DNA of 64,000 bases from Sulfurovaceae bacterium (GCA_028715055.1 JAQTLE010000003.1:248001-312000), one strand, 5' to 3'; positions 44,420 through 54,083 are shown, counted from the stretch's first letter. Notes: generated by a model not told the origin, from the sequence alone. A program made the numbers and translations.

Positions 44420-45355
44420 ATGGTAACCTATCTTGATTTCGAAAAGCGTATCGAGCATCTAGATGAGGCTATAGAATCCGCTAAAGCAGGCGGAGATCAA
44501 AAAACTCTTGAAAAGCTACAGCATGATTTAGATAAAGAGGTGCAAAAAACTTATGGTAGCCTCAATGATTATCAAAAGCTTCAATTAGCTCGTCATCCGG
44601 ATCGTCCATATGCACTTGATTATATTAGATTGATTTTAGAAAATAGTTATGAAATTCATGGTGATCGTGCATTTCGCGATGATACTGCACTTGTTTGTTA
44701 TATCGGATGGATCGATGGCCATAAAACAATGGTTATAGGTGAACAAAAGGGAAGAGGTACAAAAAATAAAATCAAAAGAAATTTTGGTATGCCAAATCCA
44801 GAAGGCTATCGCAAAGCATTGCGTGCAGTTAGACTAGCTGAGAAATTTGATATACCAGTACTTTTATTAGTAGATACCCCTGGCGCTTATCCAGGGCTTG
44901 GAGCAGAAGAAAGAGGCCAAAGCGAAGCTATTGCTAGAAATCTATTTGAATTTACAAGTATCAAAGTACCACTTATTTCTGTAGTCATAGGTGAAGGTGG
45001 AAGCGGTGGAGCATTGGCTATTAGCGTTGCTGATAGACTTGCTATGATGAGATATTCTGTATATTCAGTTATTTCTCCTGAAGGTTGTTCGGCTATATTG
45101 TGGGATGATCCAAAAAAAGTTGAAGTTGCAACAAAAGCACTCAAAATTACACCTGATGATTTGTTGAAGCACCATCTTGTAGATGATGTACTAGATGAGC
45201 CATTGATCGGTGCCCATAGGGACAAACAAAGTGCTGCAAAAGTACTGAAAGCATACTACTTAAAATCATTAAAAGAGCTCCAAGCTTTGTCTACTGAAGA
45301 CATGTTAGAAAAGAGATATATCAAGCTTACTTCTGTCGGCGCATATACTGAATAA
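44420..45355 (+). CDS. accA: Acetyl-CoA carboxylase carboxyltransferase subunit alpha
   Basis: 311 residues; with AccD transfers the carboxyl group from biotin to acetyl-CoA. The N-terminal coiled segment is followed by [44 protein letters not shown] and [11 protein letters not shown], which shape the CoA site. accD is not in the window. The gene is 9 nt after fabF and 11 nt before the dedA gene. Confidence 0.97.
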   Translation: MVTYLDFEKRIEHLDEAIESAKAGGDQKTLEKLQHDLDKEVQKTYGSLNDYQKLQLARHPDRPYALDYIRLILENSYEIHGDRAFRDDTALVCYIGWIDGHKTMVIGEQKGRGTKNKIKRNFGMPNPEGYRKALRAVRLAEKFDIPVLLLVDTPGAYPGLGAEERGQSEAIARNLFEFTSIKVPLISVVIGEGGSGGALAISVADRLAMMRYSVYSVISPEGCSAILWDDPKKVEVATKALKITPDDLLKHHLVDDVLDEPLIGAHRDKQSAAKVLKAYYLKSLKELQALSTEDMLEKRYIKLTSVGAYTE

Positions 45356-45366
45356 ATAGGTCTTGT

Positions 45367-45978
45367 ATGATGCACGATATTGCCCAATGGATAGTTGATG
45401 CCATTGGTGGCGTCGGCTATATTGGTATATTCGTTTTGATGTTTTTGGAAAGCACTTTTATACCAATTCCAAGCGAAGTAGTTATGATACCTGCTGGTTA
45501 TTTATCTCAAAAAGGAGAGATGAATTTTTTAATCGCTACACTTATGGGTGTGCTCGGTTCTCTAGGCGGAGCATTGTTTAATTATTTTTTTGCTTTGAAA
45601 TACGGCAGAGCATTTTTGACAAAATATGGCAAATATATACTTCTTACTCCGGAAAAATTAGAAAAGCTTGAAGTTTTTTTCAATAAACACGGAGAAATAT
45701 CTACATTTAGCGGCAGGCTGATTTTGGGTGTGCGGCATCTAATATCTATACCTGCCGGATATGCCAAGATGAATTTGTTCAAATTCTCTTCTTATACCAT
45801 TTTAGGATCTGCTATTTGGGTATTGGTATTGATGTTCGTGGGTTATTTTGTTGGTTCAAACGAAGCGTTAGTCAAGCAATACCTAGGCCGCGCAACTACA
45901 ATAGCTTTGGTATCTATCGTGGTTATAGCTATCATTTATGTATGGAAATTGGAAAAAGAAGTTTTAGAAGAAGATTAA
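45367..45978 (+). CDS. DedA-family membrane protein
   Basis: 203 residues with about five hydrophobic segments. The conserved [19 protein letters not shown] and the later [20 protein letters not shown] are the DedA/VTT signatures. Family members are linked to undecaprenyl phosphate or other lipid-carrier recycling and to proton-dependent membrane homeostasis. It follows accA by 11 nt; whether the link is functional is unclear. Start may be 45367 or the next ATG at 45370. Confidence 0.9.
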   Translation: MMHDIAQWIVDAIGGVGYIGIFVLMFLESTFIPIPSEVVMIPAGYLSQKGEMNFLIATLMGVLGSLGGALFNYFFALKYGRAFLTKYGKYILLTPEKLEKLEVFFNKHGEISTFSGRLILGVRHLISIPAGYAKMNLFKFSSYTILGSAIWVLVLMFVGYFVGSNEALVKQYLGRATTIALVSIVVIAIIYVWKLEKEVLEED

Positions 45979-45999
45979 GTTAATTATTGTTTGAGCCCT

Positions 46000-46025
46000 A
46001 TCAAATCCCATTGTTAGGATTTGAT
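46000..46025. terminator. Hairpin between convergent genes
   Basis: Nine-base-pair stem ATCAAATCC/GGATTTGAT with an 8-nt loop, lying between dedA (plus) and the YdcH gene (minus). AATTT follows on the plus side. Confidence 0.45.
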
Positions 46026-46035
46026 AATTTAGACA

Positions 46036-46260
46036 TTATGCTTGTGCTTTTTTAAATTCTAAAATAAGTTTAAGTACTTCGTCTTTGAGAAGAAGTTTTT
46101 CTTTTTTGATTTCTTCGCGTTCTGCGTCACTCATATGAGCTCTACCTTCATCAACATCTTTTGCTATTTGATCAAGTTCATTGTGTTTTTCGAAAATTTT
46201 TGCAAAATGTGCATTTGATTCTCTGAGAGCAGTTATCTCATCTCTGTATTCATGTAACAT
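46036..46260 (-). CDS. DUF465 (YdcH) family small protein
   Basis: 74 residues, a helical hairpin with HEYRDEITALRESNAHFAKIFEKHNELDQ and a lysine-rich KKEKLLLKDEVLKLI second helix. This matches the YdcH/DUF465 family, whose function is not established. It lies downstream of argJ with its own short leader and is convergent with dedA. Confidence 0.82.
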   Translation of the reverse strand: MLHEYRDEITALRESNAHFAKIFEKHNELDQIAKDVDEGRAHMSDAEREEIKKEKLLLKDEVLKLILEFKKAQA

Positions 46261-46323
46261 AGTTATTCCTCATTATGTGATATTATTATTGTACCTTCTT
46301 TGTCTTTAGAGGAGTATTAAAAT

Positions 46324-47529
46324 CTAAGTACGATATTCCGCATTTATCTTCACATAATCATAACTAAGATCGCAACCATAGCAAGTGTAGCTTCCGTTTC
46401 CAAGCCCCAAATTACAAGTAATTTTAAAACTATCTTGTTTCATGATCTTATATGCTTTTTCTTCTCGTTCTTTATCCAATTCTCTCTGCTCTCCTGAATA
46501 AATAAGCAAATTATCATAATAAATCACAAGCTTATCTTCATCGCATTCTATACCACTCGCTCCTATAGTAGAGGCTATTCTACCCCAGTTTGGATCTTCT
46601 CCAAAAAGTGCTGTTTTGACCAGCAAAGAATTACTAAGTAATATGCTGGCTTTTTTTGCCTCTTCGTCATTCGTAGCTCCGTTTACTTCGAAAGCAACGA
46701 CTTTAGTAGCACCTTCACCATCGCGCAATATCATCATAGCTAGTTCAAACGTGATTTTTTTTAAGGCTTCTTTGAACGCATCTTTATCATATGCGCCACT
46801 TGTTTTGTTAGCTAGCAACAAAACCGTATCATTTGTAGATGTATCACCATCAACAGATATACGATTAAATGAACTTTCAACCGCAATTCCAAGCAATTCA
46901 TCCATATCGTCTCTTGGAATATCTGCATCGGTTATGATGAAGCATAGCATAGTAGCCATTGCCGGATTTATCATGCCGGCACCTTTTGCAATTGCAGCTA
47001 TATGAAATGAATTTCCATCATCTAGAGTGATTTTAAAACAAATCTCTTTTTTGAAGCTGTCAGTTGTCATGATAGCTCTAGCGGTTTTTTCACTATGTTT
47101 GGCATCAAAATCAAAGTTATCGAATGCATTGGCAAGCTTATGAATAGGCAGTCTGTATCCAATCACACCGGTAGAACTCATAATAGGATTGTGAAGATTG
47201 GTTTTGATTTTTAATTTATCAAAAAGAATATCGATATCTTCTATCCCTTTTGCTCCTGTCATTGCATTTGCATTTTTTGCATTTATGAGTATAAAATTGG
47301 TTTGAAAGCCTTCATCGTATCTTTGAAAATGTTTGATAGGAGCAGCTGCAAAGCGATTTGTAGTAAATCTTGCTACCACATCGCAAGGTTCGTTACTACG
47401 AATAAAAGCTACATCGCCATCTAATGAGCCATCATCATTTTTTTTGGTACGAAGACCCACATTGTAAGAATCACTAAAGAAACCTTGGACATTGTCAAGA
47501 CCGTTTTTAATTGAAAGAATTTGAAACAT
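46324..47529 (-). CDS. argJ: Bifunctional ornithine acetyltransferase/N-acetylglutamate synthase
   Basis: 401 residues. ArgJ moves the acetyl group from N-acetylornithine to glutamate in arginine synthesis. The autocleavage site with the nucleophilic threonine is in NPAMATMLCFI (about residue 195). FNRISVDGDTSTNDT and GEDPNWGRI are other family hallmarks. It also yields ornithine, the head group that the OlsF-like enzyme would use. It is downstream of rpmB on the same strand. Confidence 0.95.
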   Translation of the reverse strand: MFQILSIKNGLDNVQGFFSDSYNVGLRTKKNDDGSLDGDVAFIRSNEPCDVVARFTTNRFAAAPIKHFQRYDEGFQTNFILINAKNANAMTGAKGIEDIDILFDKLKIKTNLHNPIMSSTGVIGYRLPIHKLANAFDNFDFDAKHSEKTARAIMTTDSFKKEICFKITLDDGNSFHIAAIAKGAGMINPAMATMLCFIITDADIPRDDMDELLGIAVESSFNRISVDGDTSTNDTVLLLANKTSGAYDKDAFKEALKKITFELAMMILRDGEGATKVVAFEVNGATNDEEAKKASILLSNSLLVKTALFGEDPNWGRIASTIGASGIECDEDKLVIYYDNLLIYSGEQRELDKEREEKAYKIMKQDSFKITCNLGLGNGSYTCYGCDLSYDYVKINAEYRT

Positions 47530-47579
47530 TGGAGTTTCTCCAAATTAAATTTTGTAGTATAGAGTTAATAAATTGGTTA

Positions 47580-47642
47580 AAGAGCGACTAGTCGCGAGGG
47601 CACTCTGCCGAAGAGCTAATTTTGAGCTTTGCCCAAAATTAG
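47580..47642 (-). terminator. Hairpin cluster downstream of rpmB
   Basis: On the minus strand TAATTTTG/CAAAATTA with a 9-nt loop starts at the rpmB stop. A perfect 12-bp palindrome GCGACTAGTCGC follows near 47583-47594, with CTCTTTAA after it. It probably terminates or attenuates rpmB before argJ, but the T-run is short. Confidence 0.4.
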
Positions 47643-47851
47643 TTATTTTCGATAGTTGCTTTTTGAGCTATTTTTTTCATAGTTCTAAGCGTAGAAGCAG
47701 CTACTTTGATTTTTTTTGTAGTACCGTCTTCTAGTGTAATTCTAAGTGTTCTTAGATTTGGAAGTTGTCTTCTTTTTGTTTTGTTGTTTGCGTGTGATAC
47801 GTTATTTCCAGTTAATGGACCTTTGCCGCTTATTGCACATCTGTTTGCCAT
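47639..47851 (-). CDS. rpmB: Ribosomal protein L28
   Basis: 70 residues. The N-terminal [31 protein letters not shown] block is diagnostic for L28, and STLRTMKK is near the C-terminus. The length is slightly above the 62-64 of Helicobacter. It is divergent from rpe. Just downstream on the minus strand a TAATTTTG/CAAAATTA hairpin overlaps the stop. Confidence 0.96.
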   Translation of the reverse strand: MANRCAISGKGPLTGNNVSHANNKTKRRQLPNLRTLRITLEDGTTKKIKVAASTLRTMKKIAQKATIENN

Positions 47852-47979
47852 AATATCTGCCTTTATTTAAAGTAATGAATGTGATATTTTGTCTACGATA
47901 TGGGACAAAATTGACATTTTTGTGTGCGATTATAGCCAAAATAGCCTAAAGATTGCTTAAATAAAAAATCTTTTTGTGT

Positions 47980-47985
47980 TATAAT
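47980..47985 (+). promoter_or_regulatory. -10 hexamer for the rpe operon
   Basis: Perfect TATAAT, 22 nt upstream of the chosen rpe start. The ATG overlapping it at 47984 is therefore unlikely to be the start codon. Confidence 0.6.
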
Positions 47986-48007
47986 GTGGTCAAAAAAAAG
48001 GACATCT

Positions 48008-48649
48008 ATGCTTGTAGCCCCTAGTATTCTTTCGGCCGATTTTGGCAATTTGGCTAGAGATGTAAAAGCCATTTGTGATGGTGGTTGCGATTTTGTGCAT
48101 GTGGATGTTATGGACGGACATTTCGTGCCAAATCTAACAATAGGACCGGTAGTAGTAGAGTCTGTTGCTAAATCTACTATAAAACCTCTTGATATTCATT
48201 TGATGGTGGAAAATAATACTTTTTTTGTAGATCTATTTGCTCCATTTAAACCAGAATTTATTTCCTTTCATATAGAAGCCGAGAAACATCCTCATCGTTT
48301 AATTCAAAAGATCCGTTCTCTTGGTATTCGTCCAGCATTAGCATTAAATCCTCATACACTGCCCGAATCTATTGAATATTTATTAGAAGACGTGGATATG
48401 GTACTGCTTATGAGCGTAAATCCAGGATTTGGAGGCCAATCATTTATTCCATCCGTGCTAGAAAAAGCTAAAAAGCTCAAATCGCTGATAGAAATTAAAA
48501 ATCCAAGATGTCTCATAGAGGTAGATGGCGGCGTAAGCGACAGAAATATAGAATTATTAAAAGAAGCCGGAGTGGATATAGTAGTAGCCGGGTCTTTTGT
48601 TTATAAATATCCAAGCGGCATAGCGCGAGCAATAAGTGCATTAAAATGA
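48008..48649 (+). CDS. rpe: Ribulose-phosphate 3-epimerase
   Basis: 213-residue TIM-barrel enzyme interconverting ribulose and xylulose 5-phosphate. APSILSADF at the N-terminus, VDVMDGHFVPNLTIGP with metal-binding residues, HLMVEN and MSVNPGFGGQ are all in place. Start ATG 48008 follows AAGGA; a frame from 47984 would begin inside the -10 hexamer. It overlaps trpF by 4 nt (ATGA). Confidence 0.96.
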   Translation: MLVAPSILSADFGNLARDVKAICDGGCDFVHVDVMDGHFVPNLTIGPVVVESVAKSTIKPLDIHLMVENNTFFVDLFAPFKPEFISFHIEAEKHPHRLIQKIRSLGIRPALALNPHTLPESIEYLLEDVDMVLLMSVNPGFGGQSFIPSVLEKAKKLKSLIEIKNPRCLIEVDGGVSDRNIELLKEAGVDIVVAGSFVYKYPSGIARAISALK

Positions 48650-49236
48650 AAATAAAAATCTGCGGTATCACTAATCTTGAAGATGCGCTTGATTCGTGTA
48701 ATGCAGGAGCAGATGCCCTCGGATTTGTGTTTTATGAAAAATCTCCTAGGTATGTTTTGCCGCAAAAAGCCAAGGAGATCATAAAAGAATTACCTCCGTT
48801 TGTAAAAACCATAGGACTTTTTGTAAATGTAAATATATCAGAGGTGGATGATATTTGTAATTTTGCAGGTATAGATATGGCTCAAATCCATTTTGATGCA
48901 GATGATGATTTTTTTACTAAGCTGCAGACGCCATATATACGAGTCATTAGAGCAACTTGCAAAGAAGACATAGAAAAATATAAAGATAGTTATATCATAG
49001 TCGATGCTTTTGTTGAGAGTTATGGCGGAGAAGGTAAAAGAGTAGCACTTGATTGGTTTGATGGGATGGATTGTTCCAAGATTATATTGGCAGGCGGATT
49101 GACCTCTGAAAATCTGATCGAATTAAAAGGCCATAATTTTTATGGAGTAGATGTCAGTTCCGGAGTAGAGATAAGCAAAGGCAAAAAAGATGTCACTAAA
49201 GTGAAAGAGTTTATAGCTAATGCAAAAAGTCTTTGA
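48646..49236 (+). CDS. trpF: Phosphoribosylanthranilate isomerase
   Basis: 196 residues; third step of tryptophan synthesis. KICGIT at the N-terminus carries the catalytic cysteine, VFYEKSPRYV follows, and LAGGLTSENL and VDVSSGVEISKGKKD bind phosphate near the end. It is translationally coupled to rpe and overlaps the exonuclease gene by 17 nt. No other trp gene is in the window. Confidence 0.95.
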   Translation: MKIKICGITNLEDALDSCNAGADALGFVFYEKSPRYVLPQKAKEIIKELPPFVKTIGLFVNVNISEVDDICNFAGIDMAQIHFDADDDFFTKLQTPYIRVIRATCKEDIEKYKDSYIIVDAFVESYGGEGKRVALDWFDGMDCSKIILAGGLTSENLIELKGHNFYGVDVSSGVEISKGKKDVTKVKEFIANAKSL

Positions 49237-50014
49237 ACAGCTCACAAAAACATTTCGCCATCATGGCGGCACGATCAGCCAAGAGACTTTTGATACTATT
49301 GTGTATAAACATACTACTCTTTTTGAAGAAAGTGATACTATTTTCTATCTGCTTCAAGCCTCAGGGTATCCTATAGAAAACTCAGAAGAGGGCGGGTATA
49401 GATACAAACCGTATTTTACTCCATACCACGAAGAGAGATTTTGTATAGTTGATATAGAGACCAATGGCAGCAAACCATCCTCCTCGCAGGTCATAGAAAT
49501 AGGTGCGGTTATGATGCAGGGCGGAAAGATCATAGATAGATTTGAGACATTTGTAGAGTGCGCATTTTTACCCGATTATATCACAAAAGTAACTGGTATT
49601 GAACCCATTGATCTGCTTGGCGCCCCAAGTCCAAAAGAGGCATTGACGAGTTTGCGTCTTTTCATGGAAGATACTATATTTGTAGCTCATAATGCTAGTT
49701 TTGATGCCTCTTTTTTGTCTGCGTCATTCCATCGTCATGGGCTTGGTGATCTGGGTAATCCGATCATGTGCAGTATCGATCTGGCAAAACGGACTTTTGA
49801 GAGTGAAAGGTATGGGCTGGCATATCTCATAGAATCTTTGGCTATCCCAACCACTGTGCATCATAGAGCATATAGTGATGCTTTGTCGGCTTCTTATGTG
49901 ATGCAAAAGAGCTTAGAGACTATTCCAGAACATGTCAGAAGCAGTGATGACCTGGTTAAATTTGCATCGTCGAGTCAAAAAGAGAGAAGAGCCAAAAAAG
50001 AGAGTAAAAGTTAG
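49220..50014 (+). CDS. DnaQ-like 3'-5' exonuclease
   Basis: 264 residues. The DEDDh exonuclease motifs are visible: VDIETNG (about residue 75), HNASFDASFL and HRAYSDALSA near the C-terminus. About 70 N-terminal residues have no clear assignment. Campylobacterota relatives annotate it as a DNA polymerase III epsilon-like subunit and place it after rpe. Whether it is the replicative proofreader or a separate repair nuclease is open. It overlaps trpF by 17 nt. Confidence 0.85.
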   Translation: MQKVFEQLTKTFRHHGGTISQETFDTIVYKHTTLFEESDTIFYLLQASGYPIENSEEGGYRYKPYFTPYHEERFCIVDIETNGSKPSSSQVIEIGAVMMQGGKIIDRFETFVECAFLPDYITKVTGIEPIDLLGAPSPKEALTSLRLFMEDTIFVAHNASFDASFLSASFHRHGLGDLGNPIMCSIDLAKRTFESERYGLAYLIESLAIPTTVHHRAYSDALSASYVMQKSLETIPEHVRSSDDLVKFASSSQKERRAKKESKS

Positions 50015-50087
50015 CTATCATTATTTTAACTAATATTGTCTACTTTTGGTTTATCAAATGGGAAACTATTATATGATTTTTTCTTTA

Positions 50088-50200
50088 GATACTTTTTTAT
50101 AAAAGTATCGCAAAAATCGTCATCCTCTCGAATCGCGACGCGAGATTTTTGCGACATATGCTCAAAATCTCGCTGCTTTCAAGGTCGTTCGAATGACATC
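50088..50200 (+). repeat. Family A two-hairpin repeat, copy 6
   Basis: Hairpin I GATACTTTT/AAAAGTATC; hairpin II GCGAGATTTT/AAAATCTCGC, the longest perfect arm. Closing arms GTCATC and GAATGAC. It lies between the convergent exonuclease and gamma-carbonic anhydrase genes. Confidence 0.8.
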
Positions 50201-50206
50201 AATATT

Positions 50207-50731
50207 TTATTGATACTGGTTTTTGAATTTTACATACCTAGCAGCTGAGGCGTAAAGTTCCGCTACTTCTTCATCCGTAAGTTCCCGTACTACTTTAGCA
50301 GGGCTTCCCATTATGAGACTTCGCGGTGGAAATACTTTGTTTTTAGTCACCAATGCCCCGGCACCTACGATTGATTCTTTGCCGATGACCGCACCATCTA
50401 GTATAGTTGCACTCATGCCTATCAAACAAGCATCCTCGATAGTGCAGCCATGCAGCATGACGCGATGTCCGACTGTGACATCATTGCCTATAATAGTAGG
50501 ATATCCATCGCTCATATCATCAAGTTTATGATGTGTGACATGCACCATACTAAGGTCTTGGATATTGCTTCTGTCTCCGATTTTTATATAATGCACGTCA
50601 CCACGTACTACGCATCCGAACCATACTGCACTATCTTCACCCATTTCTACACGCCCGATGACGCTCGCACCTTCAGCTACCCAGCTATTAGCGCCAAGTT
50701 TTGGGGTATAGTTTTGAAAATTTGTTATCAT
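50207..50731 (-). CDS. Gamma-class carbonic anhydrase-like protein
   Basis: 174 residues from ATG 50731 (AGG upstream). A longer frame from 50764 would start inside the -10 TATAAT. Left-handed beta-helix hexapeptides run through the protein (SVIGRVEMGEDSAVWFGCVVRGD), and the three zinc-ligand histidines are in MVHVTHH and VGHRVMLHGC. A C-terminal helix ends in KFKNQY. The family includes carbonic anhydrases and inactive relatives; activity is likely but not certain. Family A repeats flank it on both sides. Confidence 0.85.
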   Translation of the reverse strand: MITNFQNYTPKLGANSWVAEGASVIGRVEMGEDSAVWFGCVVRGDVHYIKIGDRSNIQDLSMVHVTHHKLDDMSDGYPTIIGNDVTVGHRVMLHGCTIEDACLIGMSATILDGAVIGKESIVGAGALVTKNKVFPPRSLIMGSPAKVVRELTDEEVAELYASAARYVKFKNQYQ

Positions 50732-50755
50732 ATTTTTGCCTATATTTTTTTTGAC

Positions 50756-50761
50756 ATTATA
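50756..50761 (-). promoter_or_regulatory. -10 hexamer for the gamma-carbonic anhydrase gene
   Basis: Minus-strand TATAAT, 24 nt upstream of the chosen ATG, in an A/T-rich leader. Confidence 0.5.
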
Positions 50762-50771
50762 CAATAAAAAC

Positions 50772-50885
50772 AGTCACCAGAACGCACCTTGAAAGCTAGA
50801 TTTTATCAAGGCGGTTAGCCTAAATAAAATCGTGCGATTCGAGAAGGTGACGATTTTTGTACTACTTTTTCTAAAAAAGTAGTAC
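50772..50885 (-). repeat. Family A two-hairpin repeat, copy 7 (inverted)
   Basis: The only copy on the minus strand. Hairpin I ACTACTTTTT/AAAAAGTAGT; hairpin II GATTTTAT/ATAAAATC with an extra inner AGGC/GCCT pair and a different loop. Divergent but with both stems intact. Confidence 0.75.
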
Positions 50886-50913
50886 AAAGAAAAATATTAT
50901 AAAAATTGTTCAA

Positions 50914-50940
50914 TACTTCGACAAGCTCAGTACGAACGGC
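50914..50940 (+). repeat. CTTCGACAAGCTCAGTACGAACGG repeat
   Basis: A short unit known to me as common between genes in many unrelated bacteria. One copy, 9 nt from the uvrB stop. Not seen elsewhere in this window. Confidence 0.6.
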
Positions 50941-50949
50941 TTTGCTTAA

Positions 50950-52926
50950 TTACAAATTCTTTATCTTGGCTATTTGGTCACGCAACCTAGCTGCTTCTTC
51001 AAACTCCAAGTTTTTGGCAGCTGCAAGCATCTTGGCTTTTAATTCATTCATGAGTTTTTGTCTCTCGGCTTTGGGCATTTTATCAAGCTTATCTTTTTTA
51101 TTATATAGCTCTCCATGCTCTTCTAACTTGAGATTGGCATCTAACTCTCTTATGGTAGTTTGAGGAGTTATTCCATGTTCTTCATTGTAAAGTTCTTGTT
51201 TTTCTCTGCGCTCGCTTGTGGTTTTGATGGTAAATTCCATAGCCGATGTTATGCGATTGGCATACATCAATACTTTTCCGTTTACATTTCTAGCAGCTCT
51301 TCCTGCTGTTTGTATTAGTGAAGTTTGGGAGCGCAGAAATCCTTCTTTGTCAGCATCAAGAATTGCAACAAGGCTCACTTCTGGTAAGTCAAGTCCTTCA
51401 CGAAGCAAATTGATACCAATGAGTATATCAAATTCTCCAAGTCTCAAAGAACGGATGGTTTGATTTCTCTCAATGGCATCCATATCTGAGTGCATATGTC
51501 TAGCTTTTAGTCCCAGATCATTGTAATATATTGCTAGTTCTTGCGCCATTTTTTTAGTAAGCACTGTTACTAGCACCTTTTCGCCACGCTCTATAACACG
51601 CTTCATTTCATCATATAAGTGTTCTACTTGATGAGTGCTAGGAACTACTTCTATGAGAGGATCCAAAAGCCCAGTTGGGCGAACCACCTGACTAGCTATT
51701 ACGCTGGAATATTCGAGTTCAAGAGGTGCTGGTGTAGCAGATACAAATAAATAATGAGGAGCTTTTTCTATAAACTCATCAAACATCAAAGGGCGGTTAT
51801 CGAGTGCCGAAGGGAGTCTAAATCCATACTCTACTAGCACCTCTTTTCTACTCCTATCTCCTGCATACATTCCGCGAAATTGGGGCAGGCTTACATGTGA
51901 TTCATCTACAATGACCAGATAATCTTCGCTCATAGCCTCGAAATAGTCTTGGAGTGAATATGGGGTTTCGCCCTCTTTTTTACCAGTTAGGTGCCTGGAA
52001 TAATTCTCAATACCTTTGCACATACCTGTAGCTTCCAGCATTTCAAGGTCAAATTCGGTGCGTTGTTTGAGTCTGGCATATTCTACCATGCGACCCTCTC
52101 TCTCATAAAATGCCAATCTCTTACCTAGCTCGTCTTCTATATTTTTCATAGCAAGAGCTAGCTTTTCTTTGCCTACTATAAATTGATTGGCAGCGTATAT
52201 GGTTACCACTTTTGGCGAAGTTCCTTTCTCGCCGGTCAAGGCATCGAAATAATACATATCTTCTATCTCATTGCCAAAAAACTCTATACGCAGAGCCTCT
52301 TCTTGATTATATGCCGGAAATATATCTACTACATCGCCATTGACCCTAAAATCCCCTCTATCAAAAAAATTATCATTTCTCTTGTACCCCATCTCTACCA
52401 GTCTAAGCAAAAGAGCTTTTTGTGGATAATTTTGACCGATCTCCAAGCTTTGCACCACAGAACTATAATCTTCGGGTGAACCAAGTCCATAGTTGGCAGA
52501 TACCGAGGCTATGACTATGACATCTTTGTGGCTAAGCAAACTTGCTGTAGTACTCAAGCGCAAGCGTTCCAATTCTTCATTTATAGAGCTGTCTTTTTCT
52601 ATGAAAAGGTCTTGGCGCGGTATGTAAGCTTCCGGCTGATAGTAGTCATAATAGCTTATGAAATACTCTACGCGATTGTCCGGAAAAAAGCTTCTAAATT
52701 CACTATATAGCTGAGCAGCCAATGTTTTGTTATGAGTCATGATGAGAGTCGGACGTTGGATAGTTTCTATGATCTTTGCCATAGTATATGTTTTGCCTGA
52801 GCCGGTAACTCCAAGCAGGGTTTGATAGCGATTACCATCCAATATAGAACTGCTCAATTGTTCTATGGCTTTTGGCTGGTCTCCTGAGGGAGCATAAGGA
52901 CTATTAACTCGGAAAGGTTTTTTCAA
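50950..52926 (-). CDS. uvrB: UvrABC excinuclease subunit B
   Basis: 658-residue DNA-damage recognition helicase. Walker A is [10 protein letters not shown] (about residue 35), followed by the beta-hairpin [12 protein letters not shown], the DESHVSLPQ box, [15 protein letters not shown] and a C-terminal UVR domain ([13 protein letters not shown]) that binds UvrC. I start at TTG 52926, which follows AAGGAAG and gives the usual N-terminus [16 protein letters not shown]; a longer frame to 52959 would translate the ribosome-binding site. It is preceded by a repeat element. Confidence 0.96.
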   Translation of the reverse strand: MKKPFRVNSPYAPSGDQPKAIEQLSSSILDGNRYQTLLGVTGSGKTYTMAKIIETIQRPTLIMTHNKTLAAQLYSEFRSFFPDNRVEYFISYYDYYQPEAYIPRQDLFIEKDSSINEELERLRLSTTASLLSHKDVIVIASVSANYGLGSPEDYSSVVQSLEIGQNYPQKALLLRLVEMGYKRNDNFFDRGDFRVNGDVVDIFPAYNQEEALRIEFFGNEIEDMYYFDALTGEKGTSPKVVTIYAANQFIVGKEKLALAMKNIEDELGKRLAFYEREGRMVEYARLKQRTEFDLEMLEATGMCKGIENYSRHLTGKKEGETPYSLQDYFEAMSEDYLVIVDESHVSLPQFRGMYAGDRSRKEVLVEYGFRLPSALDNRPLMFDEFIEKAPHYLFVSATPAPLELEYSSVIASQVVRPTGLLDPLIEVVPSTHQVEHLYDEMKRVIERGEKVLVTVLTKKMAQELAIYYNDLGLKARHMHSDMDAIERNQTIRSLRLGEFDILIGINLLREGLDLPEVSLVAILDADKEGFLRSQTSLIQTAGRAARNVNGKVLMYANRITSAMEFTIKTTSERREKQELYNEEHGITPQTTIRELDANLKLEEHGELYNKKDKLDKMPKAERQKLMNELKAKMLAAAKNLEFEEAARLRDQIAKIKNL

Positions 52927-52982
52927 AAAATTCTTCCTTCTATTTTGATATAACGCCAACAGCTTGTAATTACAAAGAGAGC

Positions 52983-53063
52983 GTCACTGCAAGACTTTGC
53001 AAAAGTCGCTGTTGTCCATTCTTTTTATGTATTGCTTTGTCGCTTTGGTCCTCGCAATGACGA
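52983..53063 (+). repeat. Family C repeat
   Basis: CACTGCAAGACTTTGCAAAAGTCG followed by TATTGCTTTGTCGC...CTCGCAATGACG, matching 7941-8018. It separates uvrB from the small coiled-coil genes. Confidence 0.6.
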
Positions 53064-53125
53064 CTTCTTTTTAAATATTTGTGATATTATAACAAAATAA
53101 AATCACAACCCAAAGGCGAATATAA

Positions 53126-53332
53126 ATGCATGCACTTCAAAAACTCCAAGATAAACTTGAAGAATTAAAAATCACGTTTGATTTATTAAAAGAAGAAAAT
53201 GAAACGTTAAAAATGCAAATTTCTAATATAGTCCCATTGGAAGAAGAAATAGTAGTATTAAGACAAGAGCTTAGTCAAAAAGATGCAGAAATAGAAACTA
53301 TTATTGCTAAAATAGAGGCACTACTGGAGTAG
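53126..53332 (+). CDS. Small coiled-coil protein (ZapB-like)
   Basis: 68 residues forming one continuous predicted coiled coil (LQKLQDKLEELKITFDLLKEE..., Glu/Leu/Lys heptads) with no other domain. Size and pattern recall ZapB-type division factors, but short coiled coils are poorly diagnostic. Its stop is 2 nt before the next small gene, which resembles ZapA, and this pairing is the main support. Confidence 0.55.
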   Translation: MHALQKLQDKLEELKITFDLLKEENETLKMQISNIVPLEEEIVVLRQELSQKDAEIETIIAKIEALLE

Positions 53333-53334
53333 CG

Positions 53335-53562
53335 ATGCAAAAAATAGCTATTACTATAAATGGTTCAAGATATGAATTTGAGGTCGATAATAAATTGGCA
53401 AAATTTATTATAGATGATCTAACCAATGCAGATCTAGCTTTTAATCAAGACAATAAAACCGATAAACTCCTCAAAGCATATCTTCGTTTAGCCAAACAAG
53501 TAAGCGAACAAGAAAGGCAAATAGACACCATCATATCCAAAATCGAAGATATGAATAAATAG
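53335..53562 (+). CDS. ZapA-like small protein
   Basis: 75 residues. The first 30 residues (KIAITINGSRYEFEVDNK) form the short beta-hairpin of ZapA-like proteins, and the rest is a helix ending in a coiled coil (RLAKQVSEQERQIDTIISKIEDM). ZapA binds FtsZ and bundles protofilaments. The protein is shorter than E. coli ZapA (109 residues). It follows a coiled-coil gene by 2 nt, so the two are co-translated. Confidence 0.6.
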   Translation: MQKIAITINGSRYEFEVDNKLAKFIIDDLTNADLAFNQDNKTDKLLKAYLRLAKQVSEQERQIDTIISKIEDMNK

Positions 53563-53676
53563 AGTTTATTGCTAAAAATTTATCTTTTCTTGACATTATA
53601 GTTTTTTAGTATTACAATTGTAATAAGTTTTCACCAAAATGGTGGATTCTTATAATTTACTAAAACAGGAGTTAAC

Positions 53677-54048
53677 ATGAGAAGAGGTTTTACAATGATC
53701 GAATTGATCTTTGTTATTGTAATTATAGGAATTTTGGCAGCTGTTGCCATACCAAGACTAGCAGCAACTAGAGATGACGCAAGAGCGGCTACAATGCTTA
53801 CCAACCTATCAACTTGTATTTCAGATGTTGGCGCTGCATATACAGCAAGAGGCGCTTTAGATACTACAATGCAATCTTGTACTGGAGTTACAAATGATGC
53901 TTGCTTTAAAGTAGCTGCAGGTACTGACGGTACTTCGATTGATGTTACTGTTGTTGGTACTGATGCAGCATGTACGGCAGCTTCTACTAAAGCGACTGCT
54001 CAAGGACTGATTACTAATCATCAGTTTGGCGGACAAGGCATACAGTAA
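53677..54048 (+). CDS. Type IV pilin-like/pseudopilin 1
   Basis: 123 residues with a class III signal: RRG before the cleavage point, then FTMIELIFVIVIIGILAAVAIP, with glutamate at position 5 of the mature protein. The C-terminal domain is Thr/Ala-rich with four cysteines (CIS, CTG, CFK, CTA), perhaps two disulfides. It is a type II secretion or transformation pseudopilin. It has its own terminator and precedes a second pseudopilin gene. comEC in the same window supports a competence role. Confidence 0.9.
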   Translation: MRRGFTMIELIFVIVIIGILAAVAIPRLAATRDDARAATMLTNLSTCISDVGAAYTARGALDTTMQSCTGVTNDACFKVAAGTDGTSIDVTVVGTDAACTAASTKATAQGLITNHQFGGQGIQ

Positions 54049-54062
54049 TCTTTCTAAATTTA

Positions 54063-54083
54063 AAAGAGGCTTTTTGCCTCTTT
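54063..54083 (+). terminator. Intrinsic terminator after pseudopilin 1
   Basis: Perfect 8-bp stem AAAGAGGC/GCCTCTTT with a TTTTT loop, followed by GTAATTTCTT. It separates the two pseudopilin genes transcriptionally. Confidence 0.7.

Noticed and set aside
47984-48007. Upstream ATG as the rpe start
   Set aside because: It lies within the TATAAT -10 hexamer; ATG 48008 has AAGGA and gives the conserved N-terminus.
50732-50764. Upstream TTG start for the gamma-carbonic anhydrase
   Set aside because: The codons overlap the minus-strand TATAAT; the downstream ATG fits the family N-terminus.
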